NCBI RefSeq assembly: GCF_964059075.1
Contig: NZ_OZ060377.1
Location: 342,856-406,855 of the forward strand
DNA from: Buchnera aphidicola (Pterocallis alni)
Lineage (GTDB): Bacteria > Pseudomonadota > Gammaproteobacteria > Enterobacterales > Enterobacteriaceae
Reading direction: 5' to 3'
DNA length: 64,000 nucleotides
Part shown: piece by piece, positions 12,031 to 21,950 of the stretch
Layout of the letters: each line of letters begins with the position of its first letter
Numbering within the stretch: the stretch's first letter is position 1
Notes under the pieces: generated by a model
Told to the model about the DNA's origin: nothing
Seen by the model: only the letters and a program-made list of their open reading frames with translations
The model's database searches: none
Program-made: the position numbers and the translations under genes

Positions 12031-12580
12031 TCATAATATTAAAAATCCTTGAAGGATATAAATTCTTACCTAAAGATCCATATAATAATGGAATATTTAA
12101 ACCAAAATACTTAAATAAATATTTTTTTTTGGTTAGTGAAGGCATCCCAGAAATATTAGCACTAGTAGAAACAATTGGTTTACTAAAATACTCACATAAT
12201 TTTTTAACTAATGGATGTTTCGTAATTCGTACGGCAATTAAACCAGAATTACCAGTAATTAATTTTGAAACATTAAATTTTGCAGGTACTAAAAAAGTAA
12301 TACATTCAGGCCAATTACAACACATTAACTTTTTATGAAAAGATAATATTTTATCAGAATTAATATAAGGAAGTAAATAATTATATTGAGAAGCAATTAA
12401 TATTACACCTTTATTAATATTTCTATTTTTTAATTTAAATAATTTAGTAATTACACTATCATTATCTGGATTACAACCGAAACCAAATACCGATTCTGTA
12501 GGATAAATAATTATTTTATTAGCATGTAACATTTTTATACAATATATAAAAGAAAAATTATTACTATATTTAATTAGCAT
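12005..12580 (-). CDS. tsaC: Threonylcarbamoyl-AMP synthase TsaC
   Basis: Makes threonylcarbamoyl-AMP from threonine, bicarbonate and ATP, the first step of t6A synthesis at position 37 of ANN-decoding tRNAs. The YrdC fold is shown by IIYPTESVFGFGC, the KNRNINKG nucleotide loop, AVRITKHPLV and PIVSTSANISG. I chose ATG at 12578-12580, giving 191 residues against 190 in E. coli; the longer reading begins with GTG at 12592. It overlaps the start of aroE. The t6A partners TsaB, TsaD and TsaE are not in the window. Confidence 0.93.
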   Translation of the reverse strand: MLIKYSNNFSFIYCIKMLHANKIIIYPTESVFGFGCNPDNDSVITKLFKLKNRNINKGVILIASQYNYLLPYINSDKILSFHKKLMCCNWPECITFLVPAKFNVSKLITGNSGLIAVRITKHPLVKKLCEYFSKPIVSTSANISGMPSLTKKKYLFKYFGLNIPLLYGSLGKNLYPSRIFNIMNGEFIRND

Positions 12581-12689
12581 ATTAAAAATCACTTTAATAT
12601 AATATCTTAAAAATGAAAAAAAACTATTTATTGTTAAAATTATATATATACATTTATAATATTAATATATAAAAAATATTTTAAAGATT

Positions 12690-13130
12690 ATGGAAAATTT
12701 CAAAATATTAAAATATCCAGATCAAAGATTACGTAAAATTGCCCAACCAGTCCAAATTATCAATGATAAAATAAAAAAAATTATAAACAAAATGTTTCAT
12801 ACTATGTACCAAAATAACGGTATTGGACTTGCTGCAACTCAAGTTAATATACATTTAAGAATTATTGTAATAGATATTATGAAAGAAAAAAATAATCCTA
12901 TCGTTTTAATTAATCCTAAAACCATTCAAAAATTCGAAAATATTAGTATGGAAGAAGGATGTTTATCGTTACCAGGGGTAAATAAAATAATCAACAGATC
13001 AAAAAATATAGAAGTACATGCTTTAAATGAAAATAATCAAAAAATAAAAATATATGCTACATCATTACTGGCAATATGTATACAACATGAAATGGATCAT
13101 CTAAGTGGGAAATTATTAATTGACTATTAA
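12690..13130 (+). CDS. def: Peptide deformylase, short C-terminus
   Basis: Removes the formyl group from nascent proteins. All three metal and active-site motifs are complete: GIGLAATQV, EGCLSLPG (cysteine ligand) and HEMDHLSG (two histidines and the catalytic glutamate). The enzyme has 146 residues against 169 in E. coli, having lost the carboxy-terminal helix tail after HLSGKLLIDY, which is dispensable for catalysis in the family. It overlaps the presumed start of fmt by 11 bases, so the two are translated as a pair, as in E. coli. Confidence 0.95.
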   Translation: MENFKILKYPDQRLRKIAQPVQIINDKIKKIINKMFHTMYQNNGIGLAATQVNIHLRIIVIDIMKEKNNPIVLINPKTIQKFENISMEEGCLSLPGVNKIINRSKNIEVHALNENNQKIKIYATSLLAICIQHEMDHLSGKLLIDY

Positions 13131-14109
13131 AAAAAATCTTATATTACATAATATACATAAAACTAACCAATCATGCAATATTATTTTTGCAGGTACACCA
13201 CAATTTGCTTCTTATATTTTAAATAAATTAATATACTCCCAACATAAAATTAAATTAGTTATTACGAAACCAGATCAAAAACAAGGGAGAGGAAAAAAAA
13301 TTCTTTTTTCCGCAGTTAAACAAACAGCTCAAAATAATAATATTTCAATTACTCAGCCCAAAACATTATATACAAAAAAAAATTATTTAAAATTAATATC
13401 TGTACAAGCAGATGTAATGATTGTGGTAGCATATGGATTATTAATACCAACATTTATATTAAAACTATTTCCTATGGGTTGTATAAATATACACGCATCA
13501 CTATTACCAGAATTAAGAGGAGCTGCTCCAATACAATGGGCTATTTTAAATAACTACAAATATACTGGTATTTCCACCATACAAATGAATGAAAAAATCG
13601 ATTCTGGATACATCATACACCAAAACTCCTGCTACATCAATAAAAATGATACAACTATTAATTTAACTAAAAAATTATGTAAAATTAGTTTACATACTAT
13701 ATTAGTTACTTTAAAAAAAATGCATTATAAATATTATATACCAAAAAAACAAAATGAAAAAAAAGTAACATATGCTCCAAAAATCAACAAATTAATGGGG
13801 AAAATAATATTTTGTCAACATGCAAAAAAAATAGAACAGATGACAAGAGCATTTTCCCCATGGCCTGGAACATATATTATAGTTAATAATCAAAAAATAA
13901 AAATTCATAAAGTGAAAATCATTAAAAAAAAAAAAAAATATAAAATAGGACAAATTATTAAAATCAATAATCAAGGAATACAAATTCAAACAAAAAAAAA
14001 TATAATACAAATTACAAAAATTCAAATCCCTGGAAAAAAAATAATAAAAATATCTGATTTTATAATATCTAATCAAAATATATTTTTTATAAATAACATA
14101 TTAATATAA
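13120..14109 (+). CDS. fmt: Methionyl-tRNA formyltransferase
   Basis: Transfers a formyl group from 10-formyl-THF to Met-tRNA-fMet; FolD supplies the cofactor. Motifs: IIFAGTPQFA, the RGKK loop that enters the acceptor stem, the catalytic asparagine-histidine-aspartate set in CINIHASLLPELRGAAPIQWAI, and GWSTIQMNEKIDSG-like GISTIQMNEKIDSG. The carboxy-terminal domain is lysine rich. No in-frame ATG precedes the conserved core; the first usable start is TTG at 13120 inside def. A run of 15 A bases at 13924-13938 encodes five lysines. Frame is maintained only if this run is read exactly. Confidence 0.93.
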   Translation: MTIKKNLILHNIHKTNQSCNIIFAGTPQFASYILNKLIYSQHKIKLVITKPDQKQGRGKKILFSAVKQTAQNNNISITQPKTLYTKKNYLKLISVQADVMIVVAYGLLIPTFILKLFPMGCINIHASLLPELRGAAPIQWAILNNYKYTGISTIQMNEKIDSGYIIHQNSCYINKNDTTINLTKKLCKISLHTILVTLKKMHYKYYIPKKQNEKKVTYAPKINKLMGKIIFCQHAKKIEQMTRAFSPWPGTYIIVNNQKIKIHKVKIIKKKKKYKIGQIIKINNQGIQIQTKKNIIQITKIQIPGKKIIKISDFIISNQNIFFINNILI

Positions 14110-14140
14110 AATATTTTCTATAAAATATTTTAAATAAAAT

Positions 14141-14515
14141 TTATTTTTTTTGCATATTGGCTCTATTCGTGAACTGTATATAAGCAATTGATGATTTATC
14201 ACCTGATCTAAAACCACATTTAAAAATCTGCGTATATCCCCCCGTATAATGTAAAAAATGGGGACCAAGATCATTAAATAATTTGGATATAATAAAATTA
14301 TCTTTAATTCTACTAAAAATTAATCTTCTATTAGCGATATTATCTATTTTAGCAATTGTAATGATTGGTTCAATAATCATACGTAACTCTTTTGCTTTTG
14401 ATAAAGTAGTTTTAATGATCTCATATCGTACCAAAGAAGAAATCATATTACTAAACATAGCATATAAATGACTAGAATTGCGATTTAAAGATCTACCGCT
14501 TTTTCTATGTCTCAT
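14141..14515 (-). CDS. rplQ: Ribosomal protein L17
   Basis: Large-subunit protein at the exit-tunnel side, last gene of the alpha operon. 124 residues (E. coli 127); begins [15 protein letters not shown] and contains [11 protein letters not shown] and RRLIFSR, all family hallmarks. AGAGG lies 7 nt before the ATG. Converges on fmt with 31 bases between stops. Confidence 0.97.
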   Translation of the reverse strand: MRHRKSGRSLNRNSSHLYAMFSNMISSLVRYEIIKTTLSKAKELRMIIEPIITIAKIDNIANRRLIFSRIKDNFIISKLFNDLGPHFLHYTGGYTQIFKCGFRSGDKSSIAYIQFTNRANMQKK

Positions 14516-14557
14516 AATAAACCTCTATTTAAAATATTTTCAAGTTTTTATCAATTA

Positions 14558-15547
14558 TTATTCATTATATAAATGTTTCGGAGGCCACTCATCTAAACGC
14601 ATACCTAATGATAAATCTTTAGAAGCTAATAAATCTTTAATTTCATTTAAAGATTTTCGACCCAAGTTAGGTGTTTTTAATAATTCTACTTCAGTACATT
14701 GAACTAAATCACCTATATAATGTATGCTCTCTGCTTTTAAACAATTAGCCGACCTTACAGTTAATTCTAAATCATCTACAGAACATAATAAAATAGGTGG
14801 AAATTTAGGTTTTATCTCTTTTTGTTCTGGTTCAATAGTATCATGTAAATCTACAAATGATTCTAATTGACTAGATAAAATAGTAGCAGCGGCACGAATT
14901 GCTTCTTCTGGATCCATTGTACCATTTGTTTCAATTTCCAAAATCAATTTATCTAAATCTGTTCTTTGTGCAACTCTCACTGATTCTACTAAATAAGATA
15001 CTCTTTCAACAGGACTATAACAAGAATCTAATGATATATATCCAATTTCTTTATTATCTTTATTAGAAGATATTCTAGAAGCAGCAGTGATATATCCTAC
15101 TCCACGTTCCACTTTAATTTTCATTTCAATAGAAGCAGAAGGATCATTTAAATGACAAATTACATGTTTAGGGTTCATAATTTCAACACTATTATCATGT
15201 AAAATATCACCAGCATATACTATGCCAGGACCTGATTTGTTTAAACTTAAAACAACATGATCTTTATTATATAATTGTATAGCTAACTCTTTTAAATGTA
15301 ATAATATTGTTAAAATATCTTCTTGTATACCATCTTTACAACTATATTCATGCAAAATACCTTTGATTTTTACTGCAGTAACAGCATAACCCGGGATAGA
15401 AGAAATTAAAATTCTTCTTAATGCATTTCCTATAGTATGACCAAACCCTCTTTCTAAAGGTTCTAAAATGATCTTAACATGATTTGTTTCAAGTTGTTCA
15501 ATATGCACTATTTTAGGTTTTAAAAATATTTTCCTGTAGTTTTTCAC
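14558..15547 (-). CDS. rpoA: RNA polymerase alpha subunit
   Basis: Assembles the polymerase and contacts UP elements and activators. The amino-terminal dimer domain has [22 protein letters not shown]; the carboxy-terminal domain has [21 protein letters not shown], so the DNA-contacting residues are retained, and [13 protein letters not shown]. The alpha CTD is thus fully kept, consistent with the A-rich stretch upstream of the tRNA-Asn promoter. No ATG fits. GTG at 15545-15547 gives 329 residues, exactly the E. coli length; TTG at 15562 would add five residues. It lies between rpsD and rplQ, the classic alpha operon order. Confidence 0.95.
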   Translation of the reverse strand: MKNYRKIFLKPKIVHIEQLETNHVKIILEPLERGFGHTIGNALRRILISSIPGYAVTAVKIKGILHEYSCKDGIQEDILTILLHLKELAIQLYNKDHVVLSLNKSGPGIVYAGDILHDNSVEIMNPKHVICHLNDPSASIEMKIKVERGVGYITAASRISSNKDNKEIGYISLDSCYSPVERVSYLVESVRVAQRTDLDKLILEIETNGTMDPEEAIRAAATILSSQLESFVDLHDTIEPEQKEIKPKFPPILLCSVDDLELTVRSANCLKAESIHYIGDLVQCTEVELLKTPNLGRKSLNEIKDLLASKDLSLGMRLDEWPPKHLYNE

Positions 15548-15577
15548 AATATTATTTTCCAAGAATAAATTAATATT

Positions 15578-16198
15578 TTATTTTGAATACAGTCCAACAA
15601 TTAAATGTTCATTAATATCTAATGATACATCAGAACGTTCTGGAACCCTAACAATTTTACCAGATAATTTATCTTTATATACTTCTAACCAAGTAGGTCT
15701 TTCTCTTTGTTCTGATAATTCTAAAGCATATTTAATTCTAAATTGATTTTTAAATTTTTCTCTAATTTGAATATAATCACCAGTAGAAACTTGATAAGAA
15801 GCAATATTAACAACTCGATTATTTACTATAATAACTTTATGATTAACAATTTGTCTCGATTCTGATCGTGTTGCACCAAAACCCATTCTATATATAACAT
15901 TATCTAAACGACTTTCTAATAATTTTAATAAATTCTCTCCCGTACTCCCTTTTAATTTACGTGCTAACTTATAATAATTACGAAATTGTTTTTCTAAAAT
16001 ACCATATAATCTACGCACTTTTTGTTTCTCACGTAATTGTATAGCATATTCAGATAATCTAGACCTTTTAGATCTTTTTGGACCAGGTAATTGATTAATT
16101 TTACATTTTGATTCAATAGAACGATATCCTGATTTTAAAAATAAATCAGTATTTTCTCTACGACTTAATTTTAATTTAGGTCCTAAATATTTAGCCAT
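15578..16198 (-). CDS. rpsD: Ribosomal protein S4
   Basis: Primary 16S-binding protein and, in E. coli, translational repressor of the alpha operon. 206 residues, the same as E. coli. It starts [15 protein letters not shown]; the S4 RNA-binding domain is seen in [21 protein letters not shown]. The gene ends [15 protein letters not shown] IVGLYSK. Position between rpsK and rpoA as in E. coli. Confidence 0.97.
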   Translation of the reverse strand: MAKYLGPKLKLSRRENTDLFLKSGYRSIESKCKINQLPGPKRSKRSRLSEYAIQLREKQKVRRLYGILEKQFRNYYKLARKLKGSTGENLLKLLESRLDNVIYRMGFGATRSESRQIVNHKVIIVNNRVVNIASYQVSTGDYIQIREKFKNQFRIKYALELSEQRERPTWLEVYKDKLSGKIVRVPERSDVSLDINEHLIVGLYSK

Positions 16199-16224
16199 GA
16201 TTTTCTCTCACAAAATTTTTTAAA

Positions 16225-16614
16225 TTATACTCTCCGTTTTTTAGGTGGACGACAACCATTATGCGGAATAGGAGTAATGTCTATGATACTTGTAATTTTA
16301 AAACCAGCAGTATTAAAAGCACGAATGGTTGATTCTCTTCCAGGACCAGGACCTTTCACCATGACTTCTAAATTTTTCATTCCATAATCTTTAATAGATT
16401 CAATACAACGTTCAGTAGCTACTTGTGCAGCAAATGGAGTAGATTTACGTGAACCTCTAAATCCAGATCCTCCAGAAGTAGCCCAACCTAACGTATTTCC
16501 TTTTCGATCAGTGATAGTAATAATAGTATTATTAAATGATGCGTAAATATATGCAATACCATCTAAAATTTTTTTTTTAATACGTTTCTTAGACCTAGTT
16601 AATACTTTTTTCAT
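16225..16614 (-). CDS. rpsK: Ribosomal protein S11
   Basis: Platform protein of the small subunit near the E site. 129 residues as in E. coli, with the signature region [12 protein letters not shown] and the end [32 protein letters not shown] is intact. Preceded by rpsM, 18 bases away. Confidence 0.97.
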   Translation of the reverse strand: MKKVLTRSKKRIKKKILDGIAYIYASFNNTIITITDRKGNTLGWATSGGSGFRGSRKSTPFAAQVATERCIESIKDYGMKNLEVMVKGPGPGRESTIRAFNTAGFKITSIIDITPIPHNGCRPPKKRRV

Positions 16615-16632
16615 AATTTACATCCTATACAT

Positions 16633-16989
16633 TTATTTTTTAATTAATTTTCTTGGACCTTTCCTGGTTCTAGCATTAGTTTTAGTTCTTTGCCCTCGTA
16701 CAGGTAGTCCTCTACGATGACGAAAACCACGATAACATCCTAAATCTATTAATCTTTTAATATGTAAAGTATTTTCCCTTCTTAAATCTCCTTCAATTAC
16801 AAATTGATTAATCATATTTCTTAATAAATCTAATTTACTTTTACTAACATTTTGCATTTTTATAGTTTCTTCAATACCACAATTAACACAAATCATTTTA
16901 GCACGTGACTTTCCAATACCATAGATTAAACTCAAAGCAATAACAATGTTTTTTTTATTTGGAATATTAATTCCAGCAATACGAATCAT
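16633..16989 (-). CDS. rpsM: Ribosomal protein S13
   Basis: Head protein of the small subunit that contacts tRNAs and forms bridges to the large subunit. 118 residues, matching E. coli. Shows [10 protein letters not shown], the helix-hairpin YGIGKSRA, and the basic tail [20 protein letters not shown]. First gene of the alpha operon, after rpmJ. Confidence 0.97.
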   Translation of the reverse strand: MIRIAGINIPNKKNIVIALSLIYGIGKSRAKMICVNCGIEETIKMQNVSKSKLDLLRNMINQFVIEGDLRRENTLHIKRLIDLGCYRGFRHRRGLPVRGQRTKTNARTRKGPRKLIKK

Positions 16990-17040
16990 AATAAACCTCT
17001 GTAAATATATAAAATAATATATTTATTAAATAATATACAA

Positions 17041-17157
17041 TTATCCTTGCCTTTGTTTATGCTTAGGATACAATGAACAAATGACTCGAATAACATTTCT
17101 TCTTTTTACAATTTTACAACTACGACAAATTTTTTTTACTGATGTCCTAACTTTCAT
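17041..17157 (-). CDS. rpmJ: Ribosomal protein L36
   Basis: A 38-residue protein, [17 protein letters not shown] followed by [21 protein letters not shown]. It has the zinc set of the C-plus type: Cys11, Cys14, Cys27 and His32. Too short to appear as a long ORF, but the match to E. coli L36 is plain. The stop TAA is at 17041-17043 and the ATG at 17155-17157. It ends the spc cluster after secY, as in E. coli. Confidence 0.96.
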   Translation of the reverse strand: MKVRTSVKKICRSCKIVKRRNVIRVICSLYPKHKQRQG

Positions 17158-17210
17158 ATAGCCACCATATATTTTAATCCATGAAATATAAATATAACAT
17201 ATAAATCATA

Positions 17211-18545
17211 TCAAACATAATTATTAATATTGATATGTGTTCTTTTTAACAGAATACTATATTTATTAGATAATAATATAGTTTGAATTTGATTAATACA
17301 ATCTATTATTACTACAACAACAATCAATAACGTTGTTCCACTAAAATAAAATGGAATATGCAGTATATTTCTTATCCAATCAGGAAGAGAACAAATAAAA
17401 ATAATATACAAGGCATTTATAATAATTATACGTTTCATAATCTTATTAAGATATTGTGCAGTATTTACTCCTGGTCTAACACCTAGTATATATGCACCTG
17501 ATTTTTTTAAATTTTCTGCAACTTCTCTAACATTAAACGACAAATTCGAATAAAAAAAACATAAATACATTACTAAAATAGAATATATTAATAAATATAA
17601 AATATGATCAGATTGTAAATGATACGAAAAAATTATTAAATAATGAAAAAATTTATAATAATTTAACCAAGATAATATCATCCCTAATACATTTATTATA
17701 CTAGAAGAAAAAATTGCTGGTACAACTCCAGACATATTTAATTTTAATGGAAGATAAGTATGTTCCATAGCATACATTTTATGCATATTATTATGCTTAG
17801 CATAATATAAATTAATCTTTTTATAACTTCTTTCAATATAAACAACAAAAAAAATAATAAAAAAAATTAATATACCAATAGCACATAAATATAAAATAGG
17901 AAGATTTAATTCTTTTAATTGCATATAAAAAATTACAAAAGAAAGAGGTAATTTAGACATAATTCCTATAAAAATAATAATTGAAACACCATTACCAATT
18001 CCATAATTAGTAATTATTTCCCCTAACCACATTAATATCATAGTACCAGTTAACAAACTAATTACAGAAATAAAATAAAAACAAAAATTATGATTAGTAA
18101 CTAATCCAGACATACCCGGAATATTTGGTAAAGTTAATGATAATATAATAGCTTGTGCAGTTGATATCAATAAAGTAACATACCTAATATATTTCTTAAT
18201 TTTATTTTTTCCTACATCACCATCTTGTTTTAATTTCGAAAATGGTTTAATAAAAAATACTAATAACTGTACTATCATGGATGCAGAAATATAAGGAGAT
18301 ACTCCTAAAGAAAAAATAGAAGATTGACTTAAAGCATTACCAGAAAAAGTGTTTAATACATCCATTACAGTACCCTTTTGAGTCTGTAAAAAATTAGATA
18401 AAACCAAATTATTAATACCTGGCACTGGTATTAAAGAACCAATACGGAAAATGATTATTGAAAATATTACAACCATGATCCTCTTTTTTAATTCTACAGT
18501 AGATTGACTAAAATTGTTAAATTTTGATTGCATATTATTAACCAT
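17211..18545 (-). CDS. secY: Protein translocase channel subunit SecY
   Basis: Inner-membrane channel with ten membrane segments; 444 residues (E. coli 443). Recognisable are IPVPGINN in TM1/plug, GVSPYISASMIVQLL, the cytoplasmic loop residues near the ribosome site, MSGVVPAIFSS and GVRPGVNTAQYLNKI. Codon and residue use is driven to I, F, L, N and K. It lies between rplO and rpmJ; SecE and SecG are outside. The start ATG at 18543-18545 precedes a second ATG at 18533; either is possible. Confidence 0.97.
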   Translation of the reverse strand: MVNNMQSKFNNFSQSTVELKKRIMVVIFSIIIFRIGSLIPVPGINNLVLSNFLQTQKGTVMDVLNTFSGNALSQSSIFSLGVSPYISASMIVQLLVFFIKPFSKLKQDGDVGKNKIKKYIRYVTLLISTAQAIILSLTLPNIPGMSGLVTNHNFCFYFISVISLLTGTMILMWLGEIITNYGIGNGVSIIIFIGIMSKLPLSFVIFYMQLKELNLPILYLCAIGILIFFIIFFVVYIERSYKKINLYYAKHNNMHKMYAMEHTYLPLKLNMSGVVPAIFSSSIINVLGMILSWLNYYKFFHYLIIFSYHLQSDHILYLLIYSILVMYLCFFYSNLSFNVREVAENLKKSGAYILGVRPGVNTAQYLNKIMKRIIIINALYIIFICSLPDWIRNILHIPFYFSGTTLLIVVVVIIDCINQIQTILLSNKYSILLKRTHININNYV

Positions 18546-18555
18546 TATCTATTAA

Positions 18556-18990
18556 TTATTCCTCAATCATTCCATTTAACGATTTAATAATAGAATTAAC
18601 ACTTTTAGTTAATTTTAATCCTTTAATGTGTACTGATTTCGTAATTTTACCAGAATTAATTATTTTAACATATTTCACATTCTTTTTAATAACATTCATT
18701 TTTTTTAATGTATTTATATCAATGACATGAAAATTATTTTTTTCTATGTCAGATAATCTTACTTCTGCAGTAATGAATTTTTTTTTTGAAGAGAATCCAA
18801 ATTTTGGAATACGACGATATAATGGCATTTGACCACCCTCAAAACCCCTCCTAATACTCATTCCTGAACGAGATTTTTGCCCTTTATGTCCTCTACCACA
18901 TGTTTTACCAGTTCCACTACCTATTCCTCTACCAACTCTTTTTTTTACTTTCCTATTATTTTTACTAACAGATAAACTATTTAAATACAA
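18556..18990 (-). CDS. rplO: Ribosomal protein L15
   Basis: Late-assembly large-subunit protein, 144 residues as in E. coli. [19 protein letters not shown] and [19 protein letters not shown] are the family core. The amino-terminus YLNSLS aligns with E. coli MRLNTLS, placing the start at TTG (18988-18990). GGAG lies about 10 nt upstream, within the end of rpmD. No in-frame ATG is available before the core. Confidence 0.96.
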   Translation of the reverse strand: MYLNSLSVSKNNRKVKKRVGRGIGSGTGKTCGRGHKGQKSRSGMSIRRGFEGGQMPLYRRIPKFGFSSKKKFITAEVRLSDIEKNNFHVIDINTLKKMNVIKKNVKYVKIINSGKITKSVHIKGLKLTKSVNSIIKSLNGMIEE

Positions 18991-18994
18991 AATA

Positions 18995-19177
18995 TTATTC
19001 TCCTATTATTTTCACCATATAAGATACTTTTCGCACCATACCTCTTATTGCAGGAGTATCATTTCTACGCACTGTATGTCTAATTTTACGCAAACCTAAA
19101 CCTACCATTGTTGCTTTATGAGAAGGTATACGACCTATTGTACTTTTTATTTGTGTAATAAATATTTTTTTATTCAT
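18995..19177 (-). CDS. rpmD: Ribosomal protein L30
   Basis: 60 residues (E. coli 59), with [10 protein letters not shown] and the core [16 protein letters not shown]. The ending [11 protein letters not shown] is typical. Located between rpsE and rplO; its last codons carry the Shine-Dalgarno sequence for rplO. Confidence 0.97.
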   Translation of the reverse strand: MNKKIFITQIKSTIGRIPSHKATMVGLGLRKIRHTVRRNDTPAIRGMVRKVSYMVKIIGE

Positions 19178-19184
19178 ATATATA

Positions 19185-19694
19185 TTATCCTAGTATTTCA
19201 GCAATAGATTTATTTCTTTTTAAAGCAATAATTTTGATAGATTTCATATTTTTTAAAGCATTAATAGTAGCACGAACTACATTAATAGGATTCGTTGAAC
19301 CATACGATTTAGCTAAAACATTCTGTATACCTAATACCTCTAATACAGCTCGCATAGCTCCACCAGCAACAATACCAGTTCCTTTAGAAGCAGGTTTCAT
19401 AAATATTTTAGATCCAGTATAATAACCTTTTACTGAATGTTGTAAAGTACCATTATTAATTTCAATATACATCATATTACGACGAGCTTGTTCCATAGAT
19501 TTCTGAATAGCTGATGGAACCTCTCTTGACTTACCATATCCAATCCCTAACTTACCTTTTTGATTACCAACTACAGTTAATGCAGTAAAAGAAAAAATTC
19601 TACCCCCTTTTACGGTTTTAGATACTCTATTAACAGCAATTAATTTTTCTTGTAGATCAGAATTTTTTTTTTTTTCATTATTTAAATGTCTCAT
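19185..19694 (-). CDS. rpsE: Ribosomal protein S5
   Basis: Small-subunit protein needed for decoding accuracy and helicase activity at the mRNA entry. 169 residues from ATG at 19692-19694, six bases after AGAGGTG; E. coli has 167. The amino-terminal part [19 protein letters not shown], then [11 protein letters not shown] and YGKSREVP, are intact, and [13 protein letters not shown] and YGSTNP follow. Codons 7-11 fall on a run of 13 A bases (19663-19675). Confidence 0.97.
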   Translation of the reverse strand: MRHLNNEKKKNSDLQEKLIAVNRVSKTVKGGRIFSFTALTVVGNQKGKLGIGYGKSREVPSAIQKSMEQARRNMMYIEINNGTLQHSVKGYYTGSKIFMKPASKGTGIVAGGAMRAVLEVLGIQNVLAKSYGSTNPINVVRATINALKNMKSIKIIALKRNKSIAEILG

Positions 19695-19709
19695 AATATA
19701 CACCTCTTA

Positions 19710-20078
19710 TTAAAAATTGAGACCCATTTTTCTCGCTGACTCTGCTAACATTTTTATTCTACCATGATATTTAAAACCAGATCTATCAAAAGAAACTACC
19801 TTAATACCTTTTTGTATTGCTCTAGTAGCAATTATTTCACCAACTAAACTAGCTGCTTCTTTATTACCTGTATATCCTGAAATTAACTTTCGTATATCTT
19901 TCTCTAATGTAGATGCAGAAACTAAAATCGTTTTAAAATCTGAATCAATTACTTGCGCATACATATGACGAGCTGTTCTATGTACAACTAATCTAATTGC
20001 ATGCAATTTTTTTAATTTCATACGCATTTTATAAGATCTTTTTTTACGTTGATATTTTTTTTTAATTAAAAAATTCAT
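19710..20078 (-). CDS. rplR: Ribosomal protein L18
   Basis: Binds 5S rRNA with L5. 122 residues (E. coli 117). The core [17 protein letters not shown] and the end [24 protein letters not shown] are clear. The amino-terminal extension is very basic. Lies between rplF and rpsE. Confidence 0.97.
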   Translation of the reverse strand: MNFLIKKKYQRKKRSYKMRMKLKKLHAIRLVVHRTARHMYAQVIDSDFKTILVSASTLEKDIRKLISGYTGNKEAASLVGEIIATRAIQKGIKVVSFDRSGFKYHGRIKMLAESARKMGLNF

Positions 20079-20079
20079 T

Positions 20080-20616
20080 TTATTTCTTTTTAGCCTCTTT
20101 AATTCTTACTTTCTCATTAAAATATCGAACACCTTTCCCTTTGTAACATTCTGGTTTTCTTTTTTTTCGTAAATCAGCAGCAACTTGCCCTAATAATTGT
20201 TTATTTATACTTTTTAATATAATTTCAGTAGGAGATAAAACTTCACCAGTAACTTCTACAGGTAATACATAATGAACAGGATGTGAATAACCTAACAACA
20301 TAACAATAGTATGATTTTTTTCCATACTAATACGGTATCCTACGCCTACTAATTGTATTTTTTTTTCAAAACCAATTGTAACTCCTATAATCATAGAATT
20401 AATTAAAGCGCGTACAGTACCCGCTTGCATCCAATGATCATACTTATCTTTTTTAGGTTTAAAAAATAATGTATCTTGCTTATATTCTATTAAAACAGAA
20501 TCATGAAAAGAATACTGTAATATTTTCGCATTATTTTTTATAGTGATCATATTTCCCGTTAATACAATATTTACATTATTAGGTACAAGAATAGGTTTTT
20601 TAGCAATACGAGACAT
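20080..20616 (-). CDS. rplF: Ribosomal protein L6
   Basis: Large-subunit protein near the factor-binding centre. Started at ATG 20614-20616 ([12 protein letters not shown]), which aligns with the E. coli start and follows GGAGGGGTT by six bases; this gives 178 residues (E. coli 177). The longer reading adds 15 unrelated residues. The two L6 repeats are present, and the signature [11 protein letters not shown] lies near the end. Confidence 0.97.
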   Translation of the reverse strand: MSRIAKKPILVPNNVNIVLTGNMITIKNNAKILQYSFHDSVLIEYKQDTLFFKPKKDKYDHWMQAGTVRALINSMIIGVTIGFEKKIQLVGVGYRISMEKNHTIVMLLGYSHPVHYVLPVEVTGEVLSPTEIILKSINKQLLGQVAADLRKKRKPECYKGKGVRYFNEKVRIKEAKKK

Positions 20617-20632
20617 GAACCCCTCCATATAT

Positions 20633-21028
20633 TTAACATACTGTACAAAGTAATTCTCCACCTACGCCCATTTTCTTAGCTATTCTATTACTTACCACCC
20701 CTTTAGAAGTAGATAAAATAGCTATTCCAAAACCATCCATCACAATAGGTACAGAGTTCTTATTTTTATAAATTCGTAAACTAGGTTTACTAATTCTAAT
20801 AATTTCTTCTATGACAGGTTTTCCACGAAAATATTTTAAATAAATTTTTAATATTTTTTTATTAATATTATTTTCTACAATATAACGATCAATATAACCT
20901 TCAGTTTGTAAAACATTAGTAATAGCAACCTTTAAATTTGAACAAGGCATACAAACAAGTATTTTGTTAGATAATTGATTATTACGAATTCTTGTGATCA
21001 TATCTGATATTGGATCTTGCATACTCAT
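20633..21028 (-). CDS. rpsH: Ribosomal protein S8
   Basis: Primary 16S-binding protein and, in E. coli, the repressor of the spc operon. Start at ATG 21026-21028 ([10 protein letters not shown]), matching E. coli, with AGAGGG upstream; 131 residues. The conserved STSKGV appears near the end. The reading from 21052 is a non-homologous extension. Confidence 0.97.
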   Translation of the reverse strand: MSMQDPISDMITRIRNNQLSNKILVCMPCSNLKVAITNVLQTEGYIDRYIVENNINKKILKIYLKYFRGKPVIEEIIRISKPSLRIYKNKNSVPIVMDGFGIAILSTSKGVVSNRIAKKMGVGGELLCTVC

Positions 21029-21069
21029 CTTATCATGCCCTCTTATTATCATTTGTATATTATTTTAAT

Positions 21070-21375
21070 TTACCAGCTTGACTTTTTTAATCCAGGAATT
21101 TCTCCATTCATAGCTAATTCCCTAACTTTCATTCTACTTAAACCAAATTTTCTTAAAAAACCATGCGGTCTACCTGTTTGAAAACACCTATTACGTTGTC
21201 TAGATAAGCTAGAATCTCGAGGTAATTTTTGTAATTTCAAGACCGCTTCCCAGCGCTGTTCTTTGGGAATAGACATATTTACAATCAGTTTTTTTAAATT
21301 ATTACGTTTTAAAAAAAATTTTTTACCCAACTTTCTTCTCTTAAACTCTCGTAATTTAATGGATTCTTTAGCCAT
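21070..21375 (-). CDS. rpsN: Ribosomal protein S14
   Basis: 101 residues from ATG 21373-21375 ([10 protein letters not shown]), as in E. coli. This is the long, zinc-free form: the CxxC pair of the short form is absent, and the core is [16 protein letters not shown]. The end [11 protein letters not shown] is typical. Confidence 0.97.
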   Translation of the reverse strand: MAKESIKLREFKRRKLGKKFFLKRNNLKKLIVNMSIPKEQRWEAVLKLQKLPRDSSLSRQRNRCFQTGRPHGFLRKFGLSRMKVRELAMNGEIPGLKKSSW

Positions 21376-21394
21376 ATACATATCCTTAATAACA

Positions 21395-21934
21395 TTATTT
21401 TTGAAAAGGAAAATTAAAAAAGGATAATAATGCTAATCCTTCAATATTATTTTTCGCAGTTGTAGTAATAGTAATATTCAAACCTCGTACTTTATCAATA
21501 GTATCATAATTAATTTCAGGAAAAATGATTTGTTCTTTAATTCCGATATTATAATTACCACGTCCATCAAACGATTTTTTAGAAAATCCTCTAAAATCAC
21601 GAATCCTAGGTATCACGATTTTAATAAAACGATTTAAAAAATCCCATTTTCTTACACCTCTAAGAGTTACCTTACATCCAATAGGGTAACCTTTTCTAAT
21701 TTTAAATCCAGCAATCGATTTTTTTGATTTTGTAATTATCGGTTTTTGTCCAGTAATTAACGTTAAATCCGATACTGCCTTATCGAGTGTTTTTTTATCA
21801 TTTTTTAATTGATTGATACCAATATTTAAAGTAATTTTATCTATTACTGGAACTTGCATAATAGAATGATATTGAAATTGATCAATTAATTTTTTTACAA
21901 CATGTGATTTATAATAACTATATAAATCTAACAT
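21395..21934 (-). CDS. rplE: Ribosomal protein L5
   Basis: Carries 5S rRNA to the large subunit. The true start is ATG at 21932-21934 ([16 protein letters not shown]), giving 179 residues, the E. coli count. The open frame extends 42 residues further upstream into rplX but that part is hydrophobic and unrelated. Core: [26 protein letters not shown] sequence and IPRIRDFRG. Confidence 0.97.
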   Translation of the reverse strand: MLDLYSYYKSHVVKKLIDQFQYHSIMQVPVIDKITLNIGINQLKNDKKTLDKAVSDLTLITGQKPIITKSKKSIAGFKIRKGYPIGCKVTLRGVRKWDFLNRFIKIVIPRIRDFRGFSKKSFDGRGNYNIGIKEQIIFPEINYDTIDKVRGLNITITTTAKNNIEGLALLSFFNFPFQK

Positions 21935-21950
21935 AATTATTATCCTTAAT

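Noticed and set aside
13792..14076. 94-residue ORF antisense to fmt
   Set aside because: Shadow of a lysine-rich gene; gives a phenylalanine and tyrosine-rich product with no family.
20617..20661. Longer L6 start
   Set aside because: The start at 20616 has an ideal GGAGGGG and matches E. coli.
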